Shown: in pieces, positions 1-6,210 of the stretch
How positions within the stretch are numbered: position 1 is the first letter of the stretch
Layout of the letters: every line of letters begins with the position of its first letter
NCBI GenBank assembly: GCA_003156795.1
Contig: PMHU01000084.1
Coordinates: forward strand, 22,880-32,286
Length of the DNA: 9,407 nucleotides
Direction: 5' to 3'
DNA from: Acidimicrobiaceae bacterium
GTDB lineage: Bacteria > Actinomycetota > Acidimicrobiia > Acidimicrobiales > Palsa-688
Made by a program: the position numbers and the translations under genes
Notes under the pieces: generated by a model
What the model was told of the DNA's origin: nothing
Databases searched by the model: none
The model's input: the letters and a program-made list of their open reading frames with translations, nothing else

Positions 1-1235
1 GCGATGATGGCGTCGATCATGTCGAGGGCTTTGATGAGCCCTTCGACAATGTGAGCCCGGTCCTTGGCCTTCTTGAGCAGGAACTCCGAACGCCTGCGGA
101 TGACCTCGACCTGGTGGGCGACGTAGTAGCGAAGGGTCTGTACCAGATTGAGCGTCCGCGGCACGCCATCCACCAGGGCCACCATGTTGACGCCGAAGCT
201 GGTCTGAAGCGGGGTGTGCTTGTACAGGTTGTTGAGCACCACGTTGGCGACGGCGTCGCGTTTCAACTCGATCTCGATGCGGGTCAGGCCCTTGGACGAC
301 CCGTCGTTGGCGTCACGGATGCCTTCCAGCTCCCGCGAGTCCACCAGGTCCTTGATCCGAGTGAGCACCGACCGGGGGCTCACCTGGTAGGGCAGCTCGG
401 TGACGACGACCGAGACGCCCCGCTTGGTCTCGACGATCTCGGCCTTGGCCCTCATCTTGATCGATCCCCGGCCGGTCCGGTAAGCGTCCATGATCCCCTG
501 TCGGCCCAGTATCAGCCCACCGGTCGGGAAGTCAGGGCCCTTGACGAACTGCATCAGATCGTCGGGCGTTGCCTCAGGATGGTCGATGAGGTGGACGGTG
601 GCATCGATGACCTCGCCCAGGTTGTGGGGAGGGATGTTGGTGGCCATGGCCACCGCGATCCCCTGGCTGCCATTGACCAGAAGGTTGGGGAACCGGGCTG
701 GCAGCACGGTCGGGACGGTGTACTCACCCGAGTAGTTGTCCTCGAAGTCGACGGTGTCCTGATCGATGCCGTCGAGAAGGTGGGTGGCGATGTTGGATAG
801 CCGGCATTCGGTGTAGCGAGCGGCAGCCGGCCCGTCGTCGAGCGATCCGAAGTTCCCGTGGCCGTCAACGAGGGGATGGCGCAGGCTGAAGGGTTGCGCC
901 ATGCGGACCAGGGCGTCGTACAGGGCCAGGTCCCCATGCGGGTGGTAACGACCCATGACATCACCGGTGATCCGGGCGCACTTGAGGTGGGGCCGGTCCG
1001 GTCGGGCTCCCATGTCGTGCATCCCATAGAGGATCCGGCGGTGAACCGGCTTGAGCCCGTCGCGCACGTCGGGTAGGGCGCGGGAGACGATGACCGACAT
1101 GGCGTAGTCCAGGAAGGACCGCTCCATCTCCTCCTGGATCTCGATCGGCTCTATGCCGGTGAGGATCGAACCGCCATCGTCGTCGTCCCCCGTCGTCTCG
1201 TCGGGGGGCCCGTCGGGGGGAAGCGCGTCGCTCAT
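1..1235 (-). CDS. gyrA: DNA gyrase subunit A, N-terminal part (runs off left edge)
   Basis: Breakage-reunion subunit of DNA gyrase, which introduces negative supercoils ahead of replication forks as a GyrA2GyrB2 tetramer. I translated the frame by hand from the ATG at 1235. It stays open to base 1, giving about 411 codons, roughly half of a normal GyrA; the 3' half lies outside the window. An acidic, Pro/Asp/Gly-rich tail (residues 5-22) precedes the conserved start around IEIQEEMERSFLDYAMSVI. The quinolone-determining region reads HPHGDLALYD, so residue 103, matching E. coli Ser83, is Leu. The catalytic tyrosine is Y141 in ARYTE; the usual Met before RYTE is Ala and this loop is one residue shorter than in E. 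coli. The start overlaps the gyrB stop as ATGA (1235-1232), implying translational coupling, with a possible ribosome site inside the gyrB end. ParC is an alternative name, but position beside gyrB at the origin favours GyrA. Confidence 0.96.
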   Translation of the reverse strand, partial: MSDALPPDGPPDETTGDDDDGGSILTGIEPIEIQEEMERSFLDYAMSVIVSRALPDVRDGLKPVHRRILYGMHDMGARPDRPHLKCARITGDVMGRYHPHGDLALYDALVRMAQPFSLRHPLVDGHGNFGSLDDGPAAARYTECRLSNIATHLLDGIDQDTVDFEDNYSGEYTVPTVLPARFPNLLVNGSQGIAVAMATNIPPHNLGEVIDATVHLIDHPEATPDDLMQFVKGPDFPTGGLILGRQGIMDAYRTGRGSIKMRAKAEIVETKRGVSVVVTELPYQVSPRSVLTRIKDLVDSRELEGIRDANDGSSKGLTRIEIELKRDAVANVVLNNLYKHTPLQTSFGVNMVALVDGVPRTLNLVQTLRYYVAHQVEVIRRRSEFLLKKAKDRAHIVEGLIKALDMIDAII

Positions 1236-3184
1236 ATGTCGAGGAACCTCACGTCCTTGGCCTTCCTCTGTATGAAGTGCTTGCGCAGTTCGACGTCGTC
1301 GCCCATCAAAATGGCGGTGACCTCGTCCGCGATGGCGGCTTGCTCCATCGAAATCTGTAGAAGCGTCCTAGATGCGGGGTCCATGGTCGTCGGCCCGAGC
1401 TCATCGGCGTCCATCTCGCCTAGGCCCTTGAGTCGGTTGAACTCGTTCTTGTGGTTGGGATGGGCCGCCAAGAACTCGGCCTTCTTGGAGTCGTCCTTGA
1501 GATACTCCTTCTTCTTGCCAACCACCGTCGAATACAGAGGAGGCTGGCAGATGTACACGTAGCCGGACTCGACCAGCGGGCGCATCTGGCGGAAGAAGAA
1601 CGTCAGGAGAAGCGTCCGGATGTGGCTCCCGTCGACATCGGCATCGGCCATGATGCACACCTTGTGGTACCGAACCTTGGTGGCGTCGAACTCCTCGCCG
1701 ACCCCCGCACCGATGGCGGCGATGAGGGCCTGGATCTCGTTGTTCTTGAGCATCTTGTCCAGACGAGCCCGCTCCACGTTGAGGATCTTTCCCCGGATAG
1801 GCAGAATGGCCTGTGTGGTCGGGTTGCGGGCCTGTGTCGAGGAGCCACCGGCCGAGTCGCCTTCGACTATGAACAGCTCGGCGTCCTCCGCGCTCGTTCC
1901 GCGGGCGCAGTCCCGGAGCTTGTCGGGCATGCCGGCACCTTCCAGCGCTGACTTGCGGCGAGTAGCGTCCCTCGCTTGGCGGGCTGCGAGGCGGGCGCGC
2001 GAGGCGGTCACCGACTTGTTGACCACCTGGCGCGCTTCAGTCGGGTTCTCCTCCAGCCACTGCGCCAGCTTTTCGTTGGTCGCCCGCTCGACCAGCGAGC
2101 GCATCGGCACGTTGCCCAACTTGGCTTTGGTCTGACCCTCGAACTGCGGTTCCCGCAGCTTGACCGAGACGATGGCAGTGAGGCCTTCTCGGATGTCCTC
2201 ACCCAGGAGGTTCTCGTCCTTGTCCTTGAGCTGGCCGCTGGCGCGCGTGTACTTGTTGACAACCGCGGTCAGAGCCTTCTTGAAGCCCTCGATGTGCGTG
2301 CCGCCCTCGGTGGTGGCGATGCCGTTGGCGAAGCCGTGGATGCCTTCGTAGTAACCCGTGTTCCACTGCAGGGCCACTTCGACCTCGCCGTCCTCCTCGG
2401 CAACCTTGTAGTAGCAGACCTTCTTGAACAGCGACTCCTTCGAAGCGTTGAGATGCTTGACGAAGTCGATGATGCCGCCGCTGTACTGATACACGTCGGA
2501 TTCGCCGCCCGGCCTCTCGTCCGTAAAGCGGATCTCCAAGCCGGCATTCAGGAAGGCGTAGATCTGCAACCGCTCGAGGATGGTCTGGGCCCGGAACTCG
2601 ACTTCGTCGAAGATGCGCACGTCCGGCCAGAAGGCCACGGTCGTGCCGGTCCTCCCGCCCGGCGCCGGCCCCGAGACCTCCAGCTTCGTCCGCGCTTGGC
2701 CGCCGTCAGCGAACTCCATGCGGTGGCGCTTGCCTTCGCGGTCCACTTCCACGATCAAACGGGACGACAGAGCGTTGACCACAGAGACGCCCACGCCGTG
2801 AAGACCCCCGGACACTTTGTAGCCGCTCCCGCCGAACTTGCCGCCGCCGTGGAGCTTGGTTAGCGCGATCTCGACGCCCGTGAGCTTCTGCTGGCGGTTG
2901 ATGTCGGTCGGGATGCCTCGGCCGTCGTCCTCGACCCGGCAGCCCCCGTCCGCCAGCAGGGCGACATTGATGTGGGTGCAGAAGCCGGCCATGGCCTCGT
3001 CGACGGAGTTGTCCACTACCTCCCACACGAGGTGGTGCAGCCCGGACGGACCCGTCGAGCCGATGTACATCCCAGGGCGCTTCCGGACCGGGTCGAGGCC
3101 CTCCAGGACGACCATATCCGAAGCTTCGTAGCTGCTCGGACGGGGCGAATTACCACCCTCGTCATCCCTCATCGGCACCGCCAT
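1232..3184 (-). CDS. gyrB: DNA gyrase subunit B
   Basis: ATPase subunit of DNA gyrase, 650 residues, complete, and of the shorter class that lacks the large C-terminal insertion of E. coli GyrB. Seen in order: GHKL ATPase motifs EVVDNSVDEAMAG (residues 55-67), DDGRGIP (86-92) and GGLHGVGVSVVNALS (126-140); the transducer with QTKAKLGN (351-358); the TOPRIM motifs EGDSAGG (441-447) and ADADVDGSHIRTLLLTFF (513-530); and a GyrB C-terminal domain ending RFLDI. After EGDSAGG the sequence reads SSTQARNPTTQ, where many GyrBs have SAKQGRD-like residues; RGKILNVE then follows normally. The ATG at 3184 has a good ribosome site (GGAAAGG, 8 nt spacing), better than the Met at codon 5. It is followed by gyrA with a 4-nt overlap, so the two are co-translated. 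It is preceded by a 137-nt gap that may carry its own promoter. Confidence 0.98.
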   Translation of the reverse strand: MAVPMRDDEGGNSPRPSSYEASDMVVLEGLDPVRKRPGMYIGSTGPSGLHHLVWEVVDNSVDEAMAGFCTHINVALLADGGCRVEDDGRGIPTDINRQQKLTGVEIALTKLHGGGKFGGSGYKVSGGLHGVGVSVVNALSSRLIVEVDREGKRHRMEFADGGQARTKLEVSGPAPGGRTGTTVAFWPDVRIFDEVEFRAQTILERLQIYAFLNAGLEIRFTDERPGGESDVYQYSGGIIDFVKHLNASKESLFKKVCYYKVAEEDGEVEVALQWNTGYYEGIHGFANGIATTEGGTHIEGFKKALTAVVNKYTRASGQLKDKDENLLGEDIREGLTAIVSVKLREPQFEGQTKAKLGNVPMRSLVERATNEKLAQWLEENPTEARQVVNKSVTASRARLAARQARDATRRKSALEGAGMPDKLRDCARGTSAEDAELFIVEGDSAGGSSTQARNPTTQAILPIRGKILNVERARLDKMLKNNEIQALIAAIGAGVGEEFDATKVRYHKVCIMADADVDGSHIRTLLLTFFFRQMRPLVESGYVYICQPPLYSTVVGKKKEYLKDDSKKAEFLAAHPNHKNEFNRLKGLGEMDADELGPTTMDPASRTLLQISMEQAAIADEVTAILMGDDVELRKHFIQRKAKDVRFLDI

Positions 3185-3321
3185 AGACGCGACCTTTCCA
3201 GCAGGAGGTAACAGGAGATCTCAGGTGCCGACCTGGAGGGCAAAAGTGCTGGTCAGCAGCCCGAAATTCGATAGGTGTAGTTTACCAGAGGGGTGTGTCT
3301 GAAGCGGGCCATCCGAGCCCG
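3185..3321 (-). promoter_or_regulatory. dciA-gyrB intergenic leader with possible gyrBA promoter
   Basis: This is the only sizeable gap between the genes downstream of dnaN. Reading towards gyrB, a possible extended -10 element TGGTAAACT lies at 3287-3279 in a locally AT-richer patch. I found no convincing -35 hexamer, so the promoter is tentative. A transcript starting there would have a leader of about 90 nt. That leader contains an interrupted palindrome TGCTG-GT-CAGCA (3247-3258) and a small hairpin CAGGT-4 nt-ACCTG (3222-3235). Just after the dciA stop, CGGGC-7 nt-GCCCG could form a weak stem, but no T-run follows, so I do not call a terminator. Gyrase genes are often supercoiling-controlled through such leaders; nothing here proves it. 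Confidence 0.35.
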
Positions 3322-3687
3322 TCAGCGCCGGGTTTTTCCTCGGGCCCGCGAGCCAGGGTCTCCTACCACTTTGACCTGGATCTCAACCACGTCGGAGCAG
3401 CCGGTTGCGTCCCGGATACGAGCCAGCAGATCGACCCCCAAGAACCTGAGCTGAGTGGCCCAGGCCGGCTGGTCGACGGCGATCACCAACACCCCGTCGC
3501 GCAGCGATCTCGGCTCGGCGTGGGCGGCGACATCGGGACCGACTACCTGTTCCCATCGCGAAAACACCTGGGTCAGAACCGCCGTTCGGGGCGCGCCGAG
3601 GCGTCTCGTCGCTCGGTCCAGCGAATCGGAAAGGTGGCGCGGTTCGAACCCGGACTTGTGAGGGAGGCTCGGCTTCCAAGTCGTCAC
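3322..3687 (-). CDS. dciA: DciA-type DUF721 protein, predicted DnaB helicase loader/operator
   Basis: A 121-residue protein of the DUF721/DciA family. DciA is known to interact with the replicative helicase DnaB and to help load it in bacteria that lack DnaC or DnaI. The family core is visible at about residues 42-92: SRWEQVVGPDVAAHAEP, then a beta-rich segment (GVLVIAVDQPAWATQLRFLG) and DLLARI. A basic tail (GSRARGKTRR) ends the protein, which would suit nucleic-acid contact. It is shorter than the mycobacterial homologue, mainly at the N-terminus. The start is GTG at 3687, overlapping the recF stop as GTGA (3687-3684); a ribosome site GGGAAG sits 8 nt upstream inside recF, so translation is probably coupled to recF. 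Position between recF and gyrB is the usual actinobacterial place for this gene. Loading of the DnaB encoded nearby is inference. Confidence 0.88.
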   Translation of the reverse strand: MTTWKPSLPHKSGFEPRHLSDSLDRATRRLGAPRTAVLTQVFSRWEQVVGPDVAAHAEPRSLRDGVLVIAVDQPAWATQLRFLGVDLLARIRDATGCSDVVEIQVKVVGDPGSRARGKTRR

Positions 3688-4823
3688 GAGAGCAACTTCC
3701 CGTCCTCCACCCGGAATCGAGCTTGAACGTCGGCCCCGTCCGGGAGGTCACCGGCAGTAGTAACCAACGCCTGACCGAATGGCAAACAAGTCAACAGCGC
3801 CTCAGAACGAACCTGATCCAACTCGGAGAACACGTCATCGAGAAGGAGGATCGGAGAGCTGCCGATTCGATCAGTGACCAGCTGGTGACCAGCCAGCCGC
3901 AACGTTAGGGCCAGAGACCTCTGCTCCCCCTGAGAACAGTGCGTCCGAGCCGGCAGCCCACCAACGGCCAAGTCGAGCTCGTCGCGGTGAGGCCCGACCG
4001 ACGTCACGCCACGCCTCAAGTCCTCCGACCGCGACCTTTGGAGAGCATCCAGCAGCGTCCCCTCCCAGCTCTTGCGGTAGGTGAGAGAAACGGCGTCACG
4101 ACCGCGGTGGGCTACGCCAACAGAAAGACGTCGGTAAGTCTCGACCGCACCCGGCCCTAGGGCATCGGCCAAGCTGGCCCGGGCCCGAACCAGATCCTCG
4201 CCGGCCGCGGCCAGTTTCGCATCCCACACGTCCAAGGTGACCACGACATCCTCGGGAATCTCACGACCAGAGCGTCCGGCCCGGCCACCTGATCCTCCCT
4301 GAGAACCGAACGCCGACTTGAGCAGAGCGTTGCGCTGCTTGAGGACCCTCTCCACCTCACTGATCGTCGCGTCGTGGCGGGGGTGGAGCGCCACCAGCAA
4401 GTCGTCGAGGTATTCCCTCCTGGACTGCGGGCCGCCTTTGACCAAGGCCAGGTCGTCGGGTGAGAACACCGTCACTTGAAAGGCGCCCAGGAGGTCCCGG
4501 GACCGGCGAAGAAGCTGACCGCCCACCTGAACCCGATCCCGCCCGGTCGCGTGCAACTCGGCTTCGATGACGACGCGTCGCCCGTCTCGTCTGCCGTCGC
4601 ACCTCACCACAGCAAACCCGGTTTCGGCTCCGTCACGGACCATCGCCTCTGCTGGGCTACCCCGCAAAGACCTGAGGGTGGCGAGATAGCCCACCGCCTC
4701 GATGAGGTTGGTCTTGCCTTCACCGTTGGCGCCGGTCACGACGGTGATCCCCAACGGCGCCGGCTGGAATTCGGCTTCCGCGTAGCTGCGGAAGTCGGTG
4801 AGCCAGAGGTGTTCCAAGTGCAT
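3684..4823 (-). CDS. recF: DNA replication and repair protein RecF
   Basis: SMC/ABC-type ATPase that binds gapped DNA and, with RecO and RecR, helps RecA load at stalled or gapped replication forks. It has 379 residues, a normal length. Visible motifs: the N-terminal LxLTDFRSY segment, Walker A GANGEGKTN (residues 31-39), FSPDDLALVKGGPQSRREYLDDL (starting near 120), VGPHRDEL (276-283), the ABC signature SQGEQRS (297-303) and Walker B ILLLDDVFSELD (325-336). A Gly/Ser/Arg-rich stretch (about 172-187) in the coiled-coil arm region looks like a flexible linker. The ATG at 4823 has GGAG about 8 nt upstream. It lies 36 nt after dnaN and overlaps dciA by 4 nt. All key residues are present. Confidence 0.97.
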   Translation of the reverse strand: MHLEHLWLTDFRSYAEAEFQPAPLGITVVTGANGEGKTNLIEAVGYLATLRSLRGSPAEAMVRDGAETGFAVVRCDGRRDGRRVVIEAELHATGRDRVQVGGQLLRRSRDLLGAFQVTVFSPDDLALVKGGPQSRREYLDDLLVALHPRHDATISEVERVLKQRNALLKSAFGSQGGSGGRAGRSGREIPEDVVVTLDVWDAKLAAAGEDLVRARASLADALGPGAVETYRRLSVGVAHRGRDAVSLTYRKSWEGTLLDALQRSRSEDLRRGVTSVGPHRDELDLAVGGLPARTHCSQGEQRSLALTLRLAGHQLVTDRIGSSPILLLDDVFSELDQVRSEALLTCLPFGQALVTTAGDLPDGADVQARFRVEDGKLLS

Positions 4824-4843
4824 GTGGCGGCTCCAACTTCTAG

Positions 4844-4857
4844 CCGGCCGAGGCCGG
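4844..4857. repeat. GC-rich inverted repeat between dnaN and recF
   Basis: A 6-bp perfect inverted repeat CCGGCC-GA-GGCCGG fills much of the 36-nt gap just after the dnaN stop codon. In RNA it would form a short, tight hairpin about 20 nt ahead of the recF ATG. No T-tract follows, so it is not a standard terminator; it could be an RNA-stability or attenuation element, or chance in GC-rich DNA. Confidence 0.4.
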
Positions 4858-4859
4858 TT

Positions 4860-5960
4860 CTAAGAGACGCGCACCGGCATCAGCAGGTACAGGTACTCGT
4901 CGCTGTCAGTCGGTCGCAACGTTGCGGGCTTGAGCGCGTCGAGGGTGTCGAGGGCGACGTCGTCGCCGGTAATGGCCTCGACCCCGTCGATCAGGTAGTT
5001 CGGGTTGAAGGCCACGGTCATCTCCGCCCCTTCGTATTTGGCGTCGACGTCCTCCGTAGCCGTTCCCCAGTCGGTGGTGATCACCGTCAGCTCGATTCCT
5101 GTTGGTCGCAGAGCGATCCTCACAGGTGTGGTGGCGTCGCGGGCGAGCAACTTGACCCGGCGTACCGCATCGAGCAGCGCTTCCCGTCCGACGATAAGCC
5201 GACTGGGATAGCTCGATGGTATGAGCGCCTTGTAGTTGGGGAACTCGCCTTCGATCAGCCTGGTGGTGAGCAGGACGTCACCGACTCCGAACGTGGCGTC
5301 GTGGGCTCCAAGGCGGAGGGAAACCTCCCCGCTCGCCGACCCCAGCAGTCTCATCAGCTCGTTGAGCGCTCGGGAAGGAACGAGGACCCGCTGGCCCTCA
5401 GCCAGTACACCAACGCCCCGAAGATCTCGTACGGCCAGCCGGTACGAATCGGTCGCCACCAGGCGGAGGCCCTCCCCTTCGGCGACCATGAGCACTCCCG
5501 TCAGGATCGGCCGCGAGTCCTCGCTGGACGCCGCCCGGGTCACCTGGCGCAGGGCGTCAGCGAATCCGCCCACCGGGAGCGTTACGGTATCGCCGCTCGG
5601 AACTTGGAGCCGCGGAAAATCGCCGGCCGGGTGGGTCCTGACCGTGAAATGCGAGCGCCCAGAAGCGATTCGCAACTCCTCCTCGTCGGCCTCGAGGCTC
5701 ACCGCCCCCGGCTCCAAGGCGCGCACGATATCGGTGATCAGACGGCCCGGTGCGACCACCACACCGTCGGTGCCACCGGCGACGGTGGTCTCGACCGAGA
5801 TGGTCAAGTCCAAGTCTGTGCCGGTCACTTGCAGGTTGTCGCCATCCACAGTCAGCCGTATCCCACCAAGCACCGGAAGGGCGCCGCTGCGTCCAGCCGC
5901 GGCTCGTCCAGCTGTGCTCAGGGCTTCGACCAGTACGTCACGCTCGCATCGAAACTTCAA
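4860..5960 (-). CDS. dnaN: DNA polymerase III sliding clamp (beta subunit)
   Basis: Ring-shaped processivity clamp that tethers DNA polymerase III and other clamp-binding proteins to DNA. The 366 residues match the three-domain clamp fold. The N-terminus MKFRCERDVLVEAL, the ALPVLGGIRLTV and TGTDLDLTI segments near residue 30-55, the FPNYKALIP segment in the middle, and the C-terminal YLYLLMPVRVS are typical clamp landmarks. The start is TTG at 5960: no ATG or GTG sits at the homologous position, and a very strong ribosome site (GGAGAAGG) lies 7 nt upstream. It is 250 nt downstream of dnaA and 36 nt upstream of recF. The dnaA-dnaN gap holds origin signals, and the AT-rich run there could also contain a dnaN promoter (TAATAA as a possible -10). 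Confidence 0.98.
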   Translation of the reverse strand: MKFRCERDVLVEALSTAGRAAAGRSGALPVLGGIRLTVDGDNLQVTGTDLDLTISVETTVAGGTDGVVVAPGRLITDIVRALEPGAVSLEADEEELRIASGRSHFTVRTHPAGDFPRLQVPSGDTVTLPVGGFADALRQVTRAASSEDSRPILTGVLMVAEGEGLRLVATDSYRLAVRDLRGVGVLAEGQRVLVPSRALNELMRLLGSASGEVSLRLGAHDATFGVGDVLLTTRLIEGEFPNYKALIPSSYPSRLIVGREALLDAVRRVKLLARDATTPVRIALRPTGIELTVITTDWGTATEDVDAKYEGAEMTVAFNPNYLIDGVEAITGDDVALDTLDALKPATLRPTDSDEYLYLLMPVRVS

Positions 5961-5967
5961 CGGAGTG

Positions 5968-5975
5968 CCTTCTCC
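5968..5975 (-). promoter_or_regulatory. Strong ribosome-binding site deciding the TTG start of dnaN
   Basis: GGAGAAGG on the minus strand sits 7 nt before the TTG codon at 5960 and is preceded by purine-rich AGAAGAAGAAG. This is the best Shine-Dalgarno match in the window and supports the unusual TTG start. Confidence 0.8.
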
Positions 5976-6026
5976 ACTTCTTCTTCTGTTCTATTTAGAA
6001 TTATTAGGGGCAGCAGTAGTAGGTCC

Positions 6027-6035
6027 TGTGGATTG
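6027..6035 (-). promoter_or_regulatory. DnaA box (CAATCCACA)
   Basis: Two differences from TTATCCACA, both in the first two positions, with the ATCCACA core intact. It overlaps the next box by 2 nt and is the box nearest the trio-like repeats, 4 nt away. Confidence 0.55.
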
Positions 6036-6042
6036 TGGACAA
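6034..6042 (-). promoter_or_regulatory. DnaA box (TTGTCCACA, perfect actinobacterial form)
   Basis: Exact match to the TTGTCCACA form preferred in high-GC actinobacterial origins, oriented towards dnaN. Confidence 0.8.
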
Positions 6043-6129
6043 CCCCCTATTGGTGCTGGTGGCGGGCTTGTCGATCGCCGGAGTCCATCCCCAGGATCGC
6101 ACAGGCTGGTGACGGTCAAGGTGATCTCC

Positions 6130-6138
6130 TGTGGACGA
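6130..6138 (-). promoter_or_regulatory. DnaA box (TCGTCCACA)
   Basis: One mismatch from TTGTCCACA, same orientation as the two boxes at 6027-6042 and about 90 bp towards dnaA. The stretch between them (6043-6129) shows no other clear box. Beyond it, CACATGTG (6174-6181) is a perfect 8-bp palindrome of unknown meaning. Confidence 0.6.
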
Positions 6139-6210
6139 CGGCTCGTCTTTCCCCGTAAATCACATCGCTCCGACACATGTGGTCCGCCTCTCGGTCCCCA
6201 GCCAGGCCCA

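Larger units (their letters stand above)
5981..6042 (-). other. oriC: Predicted origin unwinding element: DnaA boxes, DnaA-trio-like repeats, AT-rich run
   Basis: Read in the dnaA-to-dnaN direction (minus strand), the order is: DnaA box TTGTCCACA (6042-6034), a second box CAATCCACA overlapping it by 2 nt (6035-6027), a short GC-rich spacer GGAC, then CTACTACTGCTG (6022-6011), then CCCC and an AT-rich stretch (6006-5981, only 5 G/C in 26). The opposite strand of CTACTACTGCTG reads 3'-GAT GAT GAC GAC-5'; the first two match the DnaA-trio consensus 3'-(G/A)A(T/A)-5' and the last two differ at the third base. In B. subtilis this same order, in the same gene gap and pointing the same way, is the basal unwinding system where DnaA melts DNA. 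The element is inferred from layout. Confidence 0.68.

Noticed and set aside
3300..3324. Possible terminator after dciA (CGGGC-7 nt-GCCCG)
   Set aside because: The stem is only 5 bp with no T-run; not enough to call termination.
5961..6210. parS partition sites near the origin
   Set aside because: No TGTTTCACGTGAAACA-like sequence in either non-coding gap.
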